A DNA stretch of 64,000 nt from positions 2,356,001 through 2,420,000 of the forward strand of contig JADKAA010000029.1 of the NCBI GenBank assembly GCA_016715465.1. The letters are read 5' to 3'. The DNA comes from Saprospiraceae bacterium. GTDB lineage: Bacteria; Bacteroidota; Bacteroidia; Chitinophagales; Saprospiraceae. Below, in pieces: positions 53,179 through 63,326 of the stretch (position 1 is the first letter of the stretch; each line of letters begins with the position of its first letter). The translations under genes were made by a program, and so were the position numbers. The notes below the pieces were generated by a model. That model was not told the DNA's origin. It saw nothing but the letters and a program-made list of their open reading frames with translations, and searched no databases.

Positions 53179-53536
53179 GAGTTTTGGTTGATTTTGGTAA
53201 TTAGCTTATGGCACAAATAATGCCATCAGGATTTTTCATAATATGTGAATTAACCCTAATTACCTTGATGATATACCAGCTTTCCATATATGCTCATTGA
53301 TATAATCCATTGCCCCTTGATTGTCTGAGACTTTTTATATGTACGTATGTTGTAATGGGTGTTCCCTTACAGTATAAGCTAATCCTTAAAATACCCTTAT
53401 TTGGGTATAAATCTCAATTTTAAGGGTAGTAGTCTTCAAAGGTGTGGCAAGAAGACTCTTAAATAAATCAAAAAATAGAAGTTTCATCTGCTGTCATCTC
53501 CCATTTTCATTAATTTTGTATTGAATTTCAACGCCT
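53179..53536. other. Intergenic region before yifB, 358 bases
   Basis: Holds the start of the miniprotein gene on the left and the yifB promoter box on the right. Between them, CCTTAAAAT (53384-53392) pairs with ATTTTAAGG (53417-53425) around a four-base ACCC/GGGT stem (53393-53396 with 53403-53406), so a nested hairpin can form. No tRNA, repeat or longer frame seen. Confidence 0.5.
53511..53518 (+). promoter_or_regulatory. -7 box upstream of yifB
   Basis: TAATTTTG matches TAnnTTTG and ends 18 bases before ATG 53537. The -33 region lacks a clear TTG. Confidence 0.4.
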
Positions 53537-55093
53537 ATGCTATCCAAGACGAACGCCAGTACTGTCCACGGTGTGGAAGCCACCACCATCACCGTAGAAG
53601 TCAACACAGGTGGAAAGCCCCCTGAAGGAAAACCCTATTACCAACTCGTGGGCCTGCCCGACAATGCGGTGCGTGAAGGTTTTTCCCGTATAGAAAGCGC
53701 CATCAAAAACACCAAGCTCGACTTCCCGCGTATTTTTATGGTGGTCAACCTTGCTCCTGCCGATATTCGCAAGGAGGGCTCTGCTTATGACCTCCCCATC
53801 GCGGTAGGTATCCTGGCAGCAACAGGAACCATTCTCAATGCTGCCCTTGATAAATACGTCATCATGGGTGAACTCTCCCTGGATGGCAAGTTAAGACCCA
53901 TAAAAGGCGCCCTCCCCATCGCCATCCAGGCCAGAAAAGAAAAATTTAAGGGCTTCATCCTGCCCAAACAAAATGCCCGCGAAGCCGCTATTGTAAACGA
54001 TCTCGAAGTATATGGTGTCACGGACATCAGGCAGGTAGTCGATTTTCTCAATGGCACCATCCAACTCCGACCTGAAATGCACAATACCCGCGACATCTTC
54101 GAAGAAGATCAAAATCGCTACGCTATAGACTTCACCGACGTACGCGGACAGGAAAACATTAAACGCGCCCTGGAAATCGCCGCCGCCGGAGGACATAATG
54201 TCATCCTTATTGGGCCGCCTGGCGCAGGTAAGACCATGCTCGCTAAACGGCTTCCAACCATATTGCCACCACTTACCATACAGGAAGCCCTGGAAACCAC
54301 CAAGATCCATTCAGTTGCCGGCTTGCTCGGCCCAAATACCTCACTGGTGACGGCCCGGCCATTTCGTTCACCACACCACACCACCAGCGATGTAGCGCTT
54401 GTTGGAGGAGGCTCCAATCCCAGTCCCGGCGAAATTTCACTGGCACACAATGGGGTACTCTTTCTAGATGAATTGCCCGAATTCAAACGCGCCGTGTTAG
54501 AGGTCATGCGCCAGCCTATGGAAGCAAGGAGGGTAACCATCTCCCGGGCAAAAGTATCGGTTGATTACCCCGCCAGCTTTATGCTTATTGCTGCCATGAA
54601 CCCATGTCCCTGTGGCTACTATAACCACCCTGAAAAAGAATGCGTTTGTGGACCCGGCGTCGTAAAAAAATACTTATCCAGGGTTTCCGGTCCCTTGCTT
54701 GACCGCATTGACCTCCACGTAGAAGTCACCCCTGTTGGTTATGATGATCTTTCCAATACCGAATATAAAAGTGAATCCAGCGCAACGATTCGCGACCGCA
54801 TCGTCAATGCCCGTGACATTCAGGCCGCACGCTTCAAAAACCTGCCTGAAGTATATGCCAATGCCCAAATGAGTGGTGCCATGCTTCGCGAAGTTTGCCA
54901 GTTAAACCAGGCAGGAAATCTCCTCCTTAAAACCGCAATGGAAAAGCTACAGCTCTCTGCACGTGCCTATGACCGCATCCTGAAGGTAGCGAGAACCATT
55001 GCCGATCTGGCCGGAAGTGATGACATCAAAATCGAACACCTCGCAGAAGCTATACATTATCGCAATCTTGACAGAGAAGGCTGGGCCGGTTAG
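53537..55093 (+). CDS. comM: YifB/ComM family Mg-chelatase-like AAA ATPase
   Basis: 518 residues. An N-terminal ChlI-type Lon-protease-like domain (about 1-170; YYQLVGLPDNAVREGFSRIE, AYDLPIAVGILAATG) is followed by the AAA core with Walker A GPPGAGKTMLAKRLP (about 225-239), FLDELPEFKRAVLEVMRQP as Walker B, and MNPCPCGYYNHPEKECVCGP with the cysteines of the zinc-ribbon-like insert. ComM is a branch-migration helicase used when imported DNA integrates during transformation. A cinA homologue at 30512 is consistent but not proof of competence. Alone in its unit. Confidence 0.95.
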   Translation: MLSKTNASTVHGVEATTITVEVNTGGKPPEGKPYYQLVGLPDNAVREGFSRIESAIKNTKLDFPRIFMVVNLAPADIRKEGSAYDLPIAVGILAATGTILNAALDKYVIMGELSLDGKLRPIKGALPIAIQARKEKFKGFILPKQNAREAAIVNDLEVYGVTDIRQVVDFLNGTIQLRPEMHNTRDIFEEDQNRYAIDFTDVRGQENIKRALEIAAAGGHNVILIGPPGAGKTMLAKRLPTILPPLTIQEALETTKIHSVAGLLGPNTSLVTARPFRSPHHTTSDVALVGGGSNPSPGEISLAHNGVLFLDELPEFKRAVLEVMRQPMEARRVTISRAKVSVDYPASFMLIAAMNPCPCGYYNHPEKECVCGPGVVKKYLSRVSGPLLDRIDLHVEVTPVGYDDLSNTEYKSESSATIRDRIVNARDIQAARFKNLPEVYANAQMSGAMLREVCQLNQAGNLLLKTAMEKLQLSARAYDRILKVARTIADLAGSDDIKIEHLAEAIHYRNLDREGWAG

Positions 55094-55317
55094 GATTAAG
55101 GCGATTAGAATTATTAGTTGAATTATTGATGCGACTTAAATCGGTGTTACTAAGCCCTACCTTTCGGCATCATTTTTTCAACGCACAGCGATAAATATTT
55201 CTCGTTATGAATTTTAAGAATAAATACCGAAGTTGTCAACAATTTGACGTTTGAAATTATTTTAACTGGTGCCTTCACTTTGTCCTATATAATTTGTGTT
55301 TGTGTGTATTCGCCAAT

Positions 55318-55345
55318 TGTATTTATATTTTATCTCTTATCTTTG
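55318..55345 (+). promoter_or_regulatory. Promoter of the M20 amidohydrolase gene
   Basis: TTG (55318-55320) and TATCTTTG (55338-55345) are 17 bases apart, slightly shorter than ideal, and the start codon lies 25 bases after the box. The rest of the 277-base gap is AT-rich and featureless. Confidence 0.5.
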
Positions 55346-55370
55346 AAAAATCATCTTAAAATAAAACTCC

Positions 55371-56666
55371 ATGCGTAACCTCATTTGTTTGTTTTTAACC
55401 TTCCTAAGCATTTATGCTACCGCCCAGACCTCCCTGGAAAAAGAAATAAACGACTATGCCCTTAAAATTGAGGCTGACCTCATCAGGTGGCGGCGACACC
55501 TGCACGCCAATCCGGAACTGTCAAACCGGGAATATAATACCATGGAATACATATATAAAGAACTTAGTGCCCTGAAGCTACCCATGGAAAAAGGTGCTGC
55601 CAGAACAGGTGTCATTGCGCTGCTGGATACAGGTAAACCGGGCCCAGTCATTGGTCTTAGGGCAGATATCGATGGACTGCCCGTGAAAGAGCGCGTAAAA
55701 CTCGAGTTTGCTGCCAAAGCGGAAACCGAATTTGAAGGTAAAAAAGTTGGTGTAATGCATGCCTGCGGCCACGATGCCCATACGGCTATCCTTATGGCCA
55801 CAGCAAATGTGCTTACCCGGATGAAGGACCAACTCACAGGAAAAATTGTTTTTGTGTTTCAACCTGCAGAAGAAGGAGCCCCGGTTGGTGAAGAAGGCGG
55901 TGCCGCTCTGCTCATTAAAGAAGGCCTGATAAAAAAATACGGCATCGAAGTTATGTTTGGCCTGCATATGGCAGCTGGTCTTGATGCGGGTATGTTCCAG
56001 TATAAAACCGGTGGTACCATGGCCGCATCGGACCGACTGGAAATAAAAGTAAATGGTAAACAAACCCACGGTTCCCGGCCGTGGGGAGGGGTTGATCCCA
56101 TAGTTACAAGCGCACAAATCATTATGGGCCTGCAAACCATAGTGAGCAGACAGATCGACCTTACCAAAGAAGCAGCAGTCATCACCATCGGCCAGATCAA
56201 TGGTGGGGTGCGAAACAACATCATTCCCGAAGACCTCATCATGATTGGTACCATTCGCACCCTGGATGCCAACATGCAAAAGAGCATCCACGATAAAATC
56301 AAAACCACCGTAACCCATATTGCTGAAAGTGCCGGGGCTACTGCAGAAGTGACCATCACCCCGGGCTATCCTATTACCGTCAATGATGCCGGTCTCACCA
56401 ATCGCATGCTTTCAAGCCTCGAAAAAGTGGTTGGCGAAAATAATGTGCGCGTTACCGTGGCCTCAACGGGTGCAGAAGACTTTGCCTTTTATGCCAAAGA
56501 AGTGCCTTCTTTCTTTTTCTTCCTGGGCGGTAAAGACCCCAATGTGAGTCCACTAGATGCGGCACCACATCATACACCAGAGTTTTGTCTGGATGAAAGT
56601 GGCTTTTTGTTGGGTGTTAAAGCCTTTTGCAATTTGGTGGTAGATTATGGGAATTTGAGGCCTTGA
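55371..56666 (+). CDS. M20 family amidohydrolase, exported
   Basis: 431 residues with a signal peptide (LICLFLTFLSIYATAQ). The catalytic core shows RRHLHANPELSNREY, GLRADIDGLPVKE, the metal cysteine and histidines in MHACGHDAHTAILM, QPAEEGAPVGEEGGAALL with the paired glutamates, FGLHMAA and PFxxFLGG near the end (SFFFFLGGKDPN). This is the amidohydrolase/hippuricase group that cleaves N-acyl amino acids. An exported form in Bacteroidota may work on peptidoglycan or host peptides; substrate unknown. Confidence 0.94.
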   Translation: MRNLICLFLTFLSIYATAQTSLEKEINDYALKIEADLIRWRRHLHANPELSNREYNTMEYIYKELSALKLPMEKGAARTGVIALLDTGKPGPVIGLRADIDGLPVKERVKLEFAAKAETEFEGKKVGVMHACGHDAHTAILMATANVLTRMKDQLTGKIVFVFQPAEEGAPVGEEGGAALLIKEGLIKKYGIEVMFGLHMAAGLDAGMFQYKTGGTMAASDRLEIKVNGKQTHGSRPWGGVDPIVTSAQIIMGLQTIVSRQIDLTKEAAVITIGQINGGVRNNIIPEDLIMIGTIRTLDANMQKSIHDKIKTTVTHIAESAGATAEVTITPGYPITVNDAGLTNRMLSSLEKVVGENNVRVTVASTGAEDFAFYAKEVPSFFFFLGGKDPNVSPLDAAPHHTPEFCLDESGFLLGVKAFCNLVVDYGNLRP

Positions 56667-56691
56667 TTACAGGGCCGCTTGTGGATTTATT

Positions 56692-58521
56692 TTACCGCTT
56701 CAAATAGTCCTCAAAGGTCGTTTGTTGAAATGCCTTTCCATGTGTAAGTGATCTTGCGTTCTCCTTCCCTTGTGGGTCAGAAATTATCCGGGTATTGTTG
56801 TTGTAAATCACACTTCCATGCTGGTCTACAAAACCAAAACCATTATTGAAAGCAAAATAAGCCCAGCCATTTGATTTCTGCGTGAAAATATCTTTTCCCC
56901 ATTTATAGGGTGTTTGCTCCAATCCAAGTTGGGCAAGTAGTGATTTTGCAACATCGGTTTGAGATACTACTTTGTTCTCCACGTACACCGTGTCAATGGC
57001 TCCGCCTGTCCAGACCATTGGCGTGTGAAAGTCATCCTTCCTCGATCCGGTGTCTGGCAATCTGTGTCCGTGATCAGCTACAATGATAACAAGGGTATTG
57101 TCCCACCAGGGCATTATTTTGCTGCGCGCCAAAAATTCAGAAAGACATTCATCAGTATATCGGAGTGAATTGTAATACTTGCTATAATCATCCCCGCCTT
57201 CTATATAGTGTTTCCTGGGTATCTCAAAGGGTTCGTGACTGGATAGGGTAAGGATGACAGAAAAGAAGGGTTTATCACCCATATTCTTATTTTCTTCACT
57301 CCATCGTTGAAAAACAAATTCATCGTGTGCCCCCCACTTTGAATTGAGCTGGTCCGAAGTAAAATCTTCAAGTGACACCATACGATGAAAATTTGCACTT
57401 TTTAGATAAGCCTGCATGCCGGCAAATTCGAGATCACCCCCATAATAAAAAGAGGTGGTATATCCAGCTTTTGACAAATCATTTGACAACACCGGCAGGC
57501 TAATGGCTTTGCGCGTATCCTTCACAATGGATGTAATCGGTTGCGCAGGATAACCGCTGAGTGTGGCCGCAAGCCCCTTTTCTGTGCGATCTCCTGAGGA
57601 ATACATGTTAGAAAAATAAACAGACTGATTACGCAGGGCTTCCATAGTGGGCAGTACTGACTTTTTTTTGTGCTTCACATCCATTACCTTGGCGGTAAGG
57701 CTTTCCCAAATGATGAGAATGACATTTGGCCGATTGTGTTTTATAATGTCAAAATGCTTTCCGGCATTAGTGAGCTCCTTCACAATTTTGGCAGCCTCGG
57801 CAACCTCCATGGCTACAAATGGATTGGTCTTCACTTTACGGTGTACCCAGGAATGAAAAAAATTCCAGGGTGCATTGATGGCCGCAAAATTGGGTAAGTT
57901 TCGGTTGGAAAAAAAAACAGCTCCCTGGTTTAGGGGGGCTATACCCAGGCCACCACGCATAGGTACCACCAGCAATGCGGTCATAAATAGAGAAAGGGCA
58001 CCAAGCATCCATCGGGATTGTTCTGTCTTACCTGATGTTATACCCGGAATAATCCTGTAAAACAAAAAAACAAGTGCCACAAAAAACAGGGTCAACAGCC
58101 ATAAGGGCGATGATTGTATGGATGCAGCAGCTTCCCCCGGGTTCAAAAGGTAGTCTACAATCGATGCTTCCAGTCGATATTTCCAGGACTTAAAAGATTC
58201 CAGATCGGCAATTACTGCAATGGACATCAGGCATAAGATGGTAACCGTGTATACTTTTACAACGGGGTTGAACCATTGCTTTGAAATAAAGATAGAGAGT
58301 ATAAAAGGCAGTACACATAAATAAGCGGACATGGAGGCGTCCATACGCAGGCCGTGGACAAGAGATAATAAAAGGTCTTTATATGATTCTGCAAAACTAA
58401 GCCGATGGTGATAGCCCAAAAACAGCAACCTGGCAATGGTAAAAAAAAGCATCCAGTAACCAAAGTACCGGGCCAAAAAAAACAGTAGATTTTTGTATTT
58501 TATGATGCCCTTTTCACTCAT
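56692..58521 (-). CDS. LTA synthase family alkaline-phosphatase-like membrane protein
   Basis: 609 residues. Five membrane helices (about 10-165) are followed by an extracytoplasmic sulfatase-type domain: NVILIIWESLTAKVMD (metal glutamate), the likely catalytic threonine in SSGDRTEKGLAATLSG, then FFSVILTLSSHEPFEIP, VIIVADHGHRLPD and HTPMVWTGG. In Gram-positives LtaS polymerises glycerol phosphate; in Gram-negatives the family adds phosphoglycerol or phosphoethanolamine groups to envelope glycans. Last gene of a long minus-strand envelope run, 80 bases after DUF4230. Confidence 0.92.
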   Translation of the reverse strand: MSEKGIIKYKNLLFFLARYFGYWMLFFTIARLLFLGYHHRLSFAESYKDLLLSLVHGLRMDASMSAYLCVLPFILSIFISKQWFNPVVKVYTVTILCLMSIAVIADLESFKSWKYRLEASIVDYLLNPGEAAASIQSSPLWLLTLFFVALVFLFYRIIPGITSGKTEQSRWMLGALSLFMTALLVVPMRGGLGIAPLNQGAVFFSNRNLPNFAAINAPWNFFHSWVHRKVKTNPFVAMEVAEAAKIVKELTNAGKHFDIIKHNRPNVILIIWESLTAKVMDVKHKKKSVLPTMEALRNQSVYFSNMYSSGDRTEKGLAATLSGYPAQPITSIVKDTRKAISLPVLSNDLSKAGYTTSFYYGGDLEFAGMQAYLKSANFHRMVSLEDFTSDQLNSKWGAHDEFVFQRWSEENKNMGDKPFFSVILTLSSHEPFEIPRKHYIEGGDDYSKYYNSLRYTDECLSEFLARSKIMPWWDNTLVIIVADHGHRLPDTGSRKDDFHTPMVWTGGAIDTVYVENKVVSQTDVAKSLLAQLGLEQTPYKWGKDIFTQKSNGWAYFAFNNGFGFVDQHGSVIYNNNTRIISDPQGKENARSLTHGKAFQQTTFEDYLKR

Positions 58522-58601
58522 GGCATAAAGTTAGTGCTTTCAGAGACAAGTGTGTAGTTTCAAAGCACACAATCCAAACTACCCTCATTTTTCCTGCTTG
58601 T

Positions 58602-59216
58602 TTAATTGGACGCTTCCATTTTGGCTGGTGTTTTTCCCACTACGCTGAGCGTATAGCCCATACCACTAGCCAACGTTTGCATCAAGTCAATCATGGTGTT
58701 TTCCTGCTCGGCAGCCTGCTTAAGCACCTCGCTGTTGCCCGCTATGCGACGCACATAGTCTTTGGCATTTTTATTAATGTGGTTATAATCCTCTGCTGTA
58801 AAACTGTTGAAGACGCCTTCTTCAATATCAAAATAATCCAGGCTATGGTCCACAGAAAGGATTTCAACAGGAGGAAGGGGGCCTATGAAAATTTGCCTGG
58901 CCTTGCCATCCACCCTGATGTTGAGTTTTTTCAGATCGTAGCCTGCACTCACCTTCGCATTGACGCGGACCAGGGCTTTTTTTCGAAGAAAACTCCAGTC
59001 ATAATTGTAATAATCTTTATAGGTGTATATTTCTGAAAGGTGCGATTCAATGGTTATGAGTTTGGCTACCTTCTCTATTTTTTCCACCACGATGCTGCTG
59101 TTCTCTTCCACTTTGGGCTTACCAAAGGAAAGACTGCTTCCCCAGTAAAGCCCTGCGATGACACACACTGCAGCCAAAGCAATTATAAATATCGTTTTAA
59201 AAATAATAGATCTCAT
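58602..59216 (-). CDS. DUF4230 family protein
   Basis: 204 residues with one N-terminal membrane helix (IFIIALAAVCVIAGLYWG). The body has the DUF4230 pattern: KVAKLITIESHLSEIYTYKDYY, KALVRVNAKVSAGYDLKKL, VEILSVDHSLDYFDIEEG and a C-terminal helix NSEVLKQAAEQENTMIDLM. Function unknown in the literature I know. It starts 10 bases after the DUF3108 stop and is followed by the LTA-synthase-like gene. Confidence 0.9.
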   Translation of the reverse strand: MRSIIFKTIFIIALAAVCVIAGLYWGSSLSFGKPKVEENSSIVVEKIEKVAKLITIESHLSEIYTYKDYYNYDWSFLRKKALVRVNAKVSAGYDLKKLNIRVDGKARQIFIGPLPPVEILSVDHSLDYFDIEEGVFNSFTAEDYNHINKNAKDYVRRIAGNSEVLKQAAEQENTMIDLMQTLASGMGYTLSVVGKTPAKMEASN

Positions 59217-59226
59217 GGGCTTTTCC

Positions 59227-60054
59227 TTATTTTATTTTTGCGATGAGAGGGTGTCGCAACCCTGAATGGCTTTTCAGTATGGCTTTGGCAGAACCGATCT
59301 TCAGCGGGGATTCGATAAGCAATGGCAATTTGTTGGCGTCATCTGAAACCCACACCTTCATTTTGTCTCCATCTTTAAACACATTACCTACCACCAGGTC
59401 GGGAATTACCCTTATGGTTTTGAATGTACCCAATTCCTTTATCGACTTTTTAGCATCTTTGCCATCATATTTCACTTTGATGGGAAAAGTTTCGTTGTCG
59501 AAGAATACTTTGGTGGGTATATATTCACCCTTTTTATATGAATCCACATTGATGTTGCGCATGAAGTACAGTACAGACAACAAATCGTGCATACACTCGT
59601 CAAAGTTTACCTTTTTCGGCGTCGCGGAAGCCCTGGTTTTGCCATTGAACGACACAGCCGTACGATTTACCTGGTCAAAGCTGATACTGTCAAATTTGCG
59701 GTAATCGCCCTCTTCGATGTGTCTGACAAAACTTTTGGGATAGAGTGTTTTCTTTTCTATTTTGCTGTAAAAATAATCCCTTACGCGAAAGAAGTTGTCG
59801 TAAGATTCATACGTCTTGCCCAATACCCTTATTTCATAGTCAAATCGGTTTTCTTTTATATAAAACTCAGCCTCTCCAGCGGGTATCCAGATAAACTTCC
59901 AGTTATAATATGCCTTATATACCAGTTTTTCACCCGAAGCAAAACTAGTGTTTTCTATGACGCAAAGGTCATCAGGTGGTTGATATCCATCCTTCGTCAA
60001 AAAGCCGGAAGCGGTAAGAAAACACAAAATCAGGACAACCAGTTTTTTAACCAT
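59227..60054 (-). CDS. DUF3108 family exported protein
   Basis: 275 residues from ATG 60054, which opens a signal peptide (KKLVVLILCFLTASGFL); a frame reaching 60222 lies within the upstream gene and is a shadow there. The mature part has SFASGEKLVYKAYYNWKFIWIPAGEAEF, cited as GEKLVYKAYYNW and IPAGEAEFYI, which opens DUF3108, a beta-rich fold seen in periplasmic proteins. GTFKTIRVIPDLVVG and VWVSDDANKLPLLIESPLKIGSA complete it. Start overlaps the YbhN-like gene by eight bases. Confidence 0.9.
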   Translation of the reverse strand: MVKKLVVLILCFLTASGFLTKDGYQPPDDLCVIENTSFASGEKLVYKAYYNWKFIWIPAGEAEFYIKENRFDYEIRVLGKTYESYDNFFRVRDYFYSKIEKKTLYPKSFVRHIEEGDYRKFDSISFDQVNRTAVSFNGKTRASATPKKVNFDECMHDLLSVLYFMRNINVDSYKKGEYIPTKVFFDNETFPIKVKYDGKDAKKSIKELGTFKTIRVIPDLVVGNVFKDGDKMKVWVSDDANKLPLLIESPLKIGSAKAILKSHSGLRHPLIAKIK

Positions 60055-61045
60055 GGGATGATTCTTTATTAAGGTTCGAACTAAGAATGACCCAGCCACC
60101 TGCGAGGGCAGGTAGCAACAGGTTAAGCAACCAAAGGACCAATGGTACCGCAAGCATAGAAATCTGATCTTTGTCATAAACAGACCAAACGATGAGGGCA
60201 AGCTGAGTGCGTGCAAAAACACTTAGGGCCGGTGGCAATGGTAATCCTGATTGAAACATAAAGATAACTCCAACTCCGGTGATGGCTTCAGCCAAAGAAA
60301 CGTCAATGTCAAAAAAATAGAGCAATAATATGTATTGACCTGCAAATATCAGATAACGCAACACCGAAAGCATAGCGACTTCATGCAGGGTTTCTTTGAC
60401 ATATCGCCATTGAGTTGTTTTATGGGTAAACCGGCGAATGAGTTTAATCCCTCCCAGCCAATGCAATAGCACTTTATTTTGGCTGAATAAGATAACCAGC
60501 ATGCCGGCAAAAAACCACGCAATGCCAGATAAGCCAAGGCTCATTGTTGTGTTGGAAAAATAGTGGTTTGAGAAAAAAAACAGACTGCAAAGGCCGCCGA
60601 AAATAAACACCGGAATATTCTGAGCCAGGCTACCCATGAAGTGGGCGAAAAGGGTTTGTGCGCGAAATTGTGCGTCTACATGTAATAATCGACCTCCGTA
60701 TTCTCCTAACCTGGAAGGTGTGAGTAACCCCAACGTAATTCCGGCAAGGATGGACTCAGAAGCTTGTTTCCAGGAAAGAGTATGGAAGGGCCTGGTGAGT
60801 TTTTTCCACTTCGAAATTTCCACAAACCAGTTAAGTGGTGCCAGTAACAAACAACTTATAAGAAAAACCGGCTTGCCGTTGTTCCATACCTGAACCAGAT
60901 GACTTAAGTAACCTGTACTTTCTTGCTGAAACCACAACTTATCGTACACAAACCACGCCAAACCCAGAACAACAAAAACTTTTAAGGCCGGAATCCACAT
61001 GCCCGATTTAAGTTGATAAACAGCGTGTTTCAATGATGTCGCCAT
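60047..61045 (-). CDS. YbhN-like flippase/lysylphosphatidylglycerol synthase membrane domain protein
   Basis: 332 residues from ATG 61045 (ATSLKHAVYQLKSG); a frame starting at 61099 adds 18 residues and is less likely. About eight membrane helices; NWFVEISKWKKLTRPF, SILAGITLGLLTPSRLGEYGGRL and PLPPALSVFARTQLAL fit the UPF0104/AglD family, which includes phospholipid or polyprenol-linked flippases. No synthase domain is attached, so lipid flipping or transport is the more likely role. Same-strand operon with DUF3108. Confidence 0.85.
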   Translation of the reverse strand: MATSLKHAVYQLKSGMWIPALKVFVVLGLAWFVYDKLWFQQESTGYLSHLVQVWNNGKPVFLISCLLLAPLNWFVEISKWKKLTRPFHTLSWKQASESILAGITLGLLTPSRLGEYGGRLLHVDAQFRAQTLFAHFMGSLAQNIPVFIFGGLCSLFFFSNHYFSNTTMSLGLSGIAWFFAGMLVILFSQNKVLLHWLGGIKLIRRFTHKTTQWRYVKETLHEVAMLSVLRYLIFAGQYILLLYFFDIDVSLAEAITGVGVIFMFQSGLPLPPALSVFARTQLALIVWSVYDKDQISMLAVPLVLWLLNLLLPALAGGWVILSSNLNKESSHG

Positions 61046-61145
61046 AATACAATAGACGGTTTTCTGGTTTAAAAGTATCTGGGTTGGATACCGACCCACT
61101 TTTACATCAACGTTTTCTATCCTTTCTTTGGTTCAGGCTGCGCTG

Positions 61146-63305
61146 TTATTTGCTGGTGTAAGCCTGTTTTCCACACTTAAGGAAGGTATTATAACCCTCT
61201 ATTCCTTCTTTAAATGGCCTTGGTTGAGTGAGCACCTGTTCAGACTTTGGATCAACCATCACATATAATGGCTGGGAATTCTGTTCAAAGTTGACAATCT
61301 GGAAGTCAGCCCACAGATTTCCTATATTTCTAATCTTATTGCCCCTTGCCTTGGATACCAATGTTTCCGGAAGTTTTTTGTCGTCATCCACATAAAGAGA
61401 TACCAATACAACTTCTGTATTGAGGCTGTTTCGGATTTCATCATCTACCCAAATGTGTTCTTCCGTCTTTCGACAGTTTACGCAGCCATAACCGGTAAAG
61501 TCAAGCAACATAGGCTTTCCTGTTTCTCTTGCATAAGATAAACCCTCATAATAATCCTTAAAACAATCTATGTTGTTGGCACATTTTGTATAAGAAGGAT
61601 ACTTCATCTTTATGTCGGCATTTACTTCCTGGGAAGGAAGAAAAAAATTGTAATTCGCCGGTGGTGCCAGACCACTCATCAGAGAAAGTGCATTATAGTT
61701 ATTCGTTTCTTTATTGATGGTAAAACCATATGCAAGATACAAACTTGCGATCACGGCTAGTGCTCCAAAGGACTTTCGGGTAATCGTAAGTTTTTTTAGA
61801 GGGCTGTCGTGCGGGAATTTGATGAAACCAAACAGGTATATGGCCATAGCAATGAAAACCAGAATCCAAAGTCCCATAAACAACTCATATCGAAGGAAGC
61901 CCCAGTGATTGGTCATGTCGGCCACTGATAAAAATTTGAGTGCAAGGGCAAGCTCCAGAAAACCCAGAACCACTTTTACGGAGTTCATCCAGCTACCCGA
62001 TTTTGGCAATGAGTTGAGCCACGCCGGGAAAGCGGCAAAGAGTCCGAAAGGCAAGGCAAGGGCAAGTGAAAATCCAAACATAACGAGGAAGGGTCCAAGG
62101 TACTCTCCCTTAGAGGCCGCAGTGACCAAAGCAGAACCGATGATGGGGCCCGTGCAAGAAAATGAGACCAGGGCCAGGGTAAATGCCATAAAAAAGATTC
62201 CTAAAAGTCCACCTTTGTCTGCCATTTGATCACTTTTGGTGCTCCAGGAGCTGGGTAAGGTAATCTCATAAAAACCAAAGAACGAAAAGGCAAAAACGAT
62301 GAAAATGATGAAAAACAGGGTGTTTGCAATCCAGTTGGTTGATAGTCTGTTCAGTGCTTCAGGACCAAATACCGCGGTAATCAGCAGGCCAAGTACCACA
62401 TAAATTACGATGATCGAAATCCCATAAATTAGGCCATTGACCCATCCTTTTCTTCGGGTGTCTTTGGTGAAAAAACTCACGGTGATCGGTATCATAGGAA
62501 ATACACACGGTGTCAGTAAAGCAAACAAGCCTCCAAGAAAACCAAAGAAAAAGGTCCATAGGTAGCCGCTGTTGACTACACCGCCGTCATCACAGCTGGC
62601 TTTGGGATTTCTAAAAGTAGTAAACAACCCGGGTATCATTTGGTCAATTACCCCGTTTTCGATTTTAGCAGTCGTTTTCAATTCGGCTGTCGCTCCGCTT
62701 GAAGCAACGGTGGCGTTAGTATCTGTTTTGGCGGTATCTGGGGTGCTACCTGTCACTACAACACCAGCGGTAGCTTCACCTTCAGGTTTTATCGTCGCCG
62801 ATGGACTTTCTGTCTTTGTAGCATTTGCTTTGGCGGGTGCATCAAAGCTCAGTGAAAATTCAACATCTTCAGGAGGAAGACACTTGTTGTTGTCGCACGT
62901 CATGAAGGTGAGGTAGCCGACTACCGGTTTGGTTGAGTCGGTGACTTTTACTTTTTGTTTTATGATGAACGGCGCTTTATCCAGAAATTTCACTACCATC
63001 ACGTTATCGAAAAGTGGATCCGGACCTTCTTTTTTATAACCCTTTTCTGTAGCCTTGCCTACCAGGCTTACGCCACTTTTGTCTTCATAGGTAATGGCCG
63101 TCGGCACGGGTCCTTCGTCACTGGTGTATTGGGAGTATACCGTCCATCCCTTGCTTATGTCGGCTTTAAAAACCAGAAAATATTCTTTTTCGTTTATTTT
63201 CTCAGTGGAAATCTTCCATTTGACTGGTTTAAGAATCTGCCCTGACGTCATTTGAATAAGTAGAATCATCAGACTCAATATAAGACTGGTTTTTTTGAAT
63301 ACCAT
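61146..63305 (-). CDS. dsbD: Thiol:disulfide interchange protein DsbD
   Basis: 719 residues. Signal peptide, then an N-terminal DsbD-alpha-like domain (about 25-160; WKISTEKINEKEYFLVFKAD, TFMTCDNNKCLPPEDVEF), a CcdA-type membrane core of eight helices (LTPCVFPMIPITVSFF and SFSCTGPIIGSALV carry the two reactive cysteines), and a C-terminal thioredoxin-like domain with LDFTGYGCVNCRKTEEHIW (CxxC). It carries electrons from cytoplasmic thioredoxin to periplasmic partners. A stand-alone copy of the first domain lies just upstream. Its gene starts 100 bases before the YbhN-like gene on the transcript. Confidence 0.96.
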   Translation of the reverse strand: MVFKKTSLILSLMILLIQMTSGQILKPVKWKISTEKINEKEYFLVFKADISKGWTVYSQYTSDEGPVPTAITYEDKSGVSLVGKATEKGYKKEGPDPLFDNVMVVKFLDKAPFIIKQKVKVTDSTKPVVGYLTFMTCDNNKCLPPEDVEFSLSFDAPAKANATKTESPSATIKPEGEATAGVVVTGSTPDTAKTDTNATVASSGATAELKTTAKIENGVIDQMIPGLFTTFRNPKASCDDGGVVNSGYLWTFFFGFLGGLFALLTPCVFPMIPITVSFFTKDTRRKGWVNGLIYGISIIVIYVVLGLLITAVFGPEALNRLSTNWIANTLFFIIFIVFAFSFFGFYEITLPSSWSTKSDQMADKGGLLGIFFMAFTLALVSFSCTGPIIGSALVTAASKGEYLGPFLVMFGFSLALALPFGLFAAFPAWLNSLPKSGSWMNSVKVVLGFLELALALKFLSVADMTNHWGFLRYELFMGLWILVFIAMAIYLFGFIKFPHDSPLKKLTITRKSFGALAVIASLYLAYGFTINKETNNYNALSLMSGLAPPANYNFFLPSQEVNADIKMKYPSYTKCANNIDCFKDYYEGLSYARETGKPMLLDFTGYGCVNCRKTEEHIWVDDEIRNSLNTEVVLVSLYVDDDKKLPETLVSKARGNKIRNIGNLWADFQIVNFEQNSQPLYVMVDPKSEQVLTQPRPFKEGIEGYNTFLKCGKQAYTSK

Positions 63306-63326
63306 GGGTTACTAAAGTTTGTTCAT

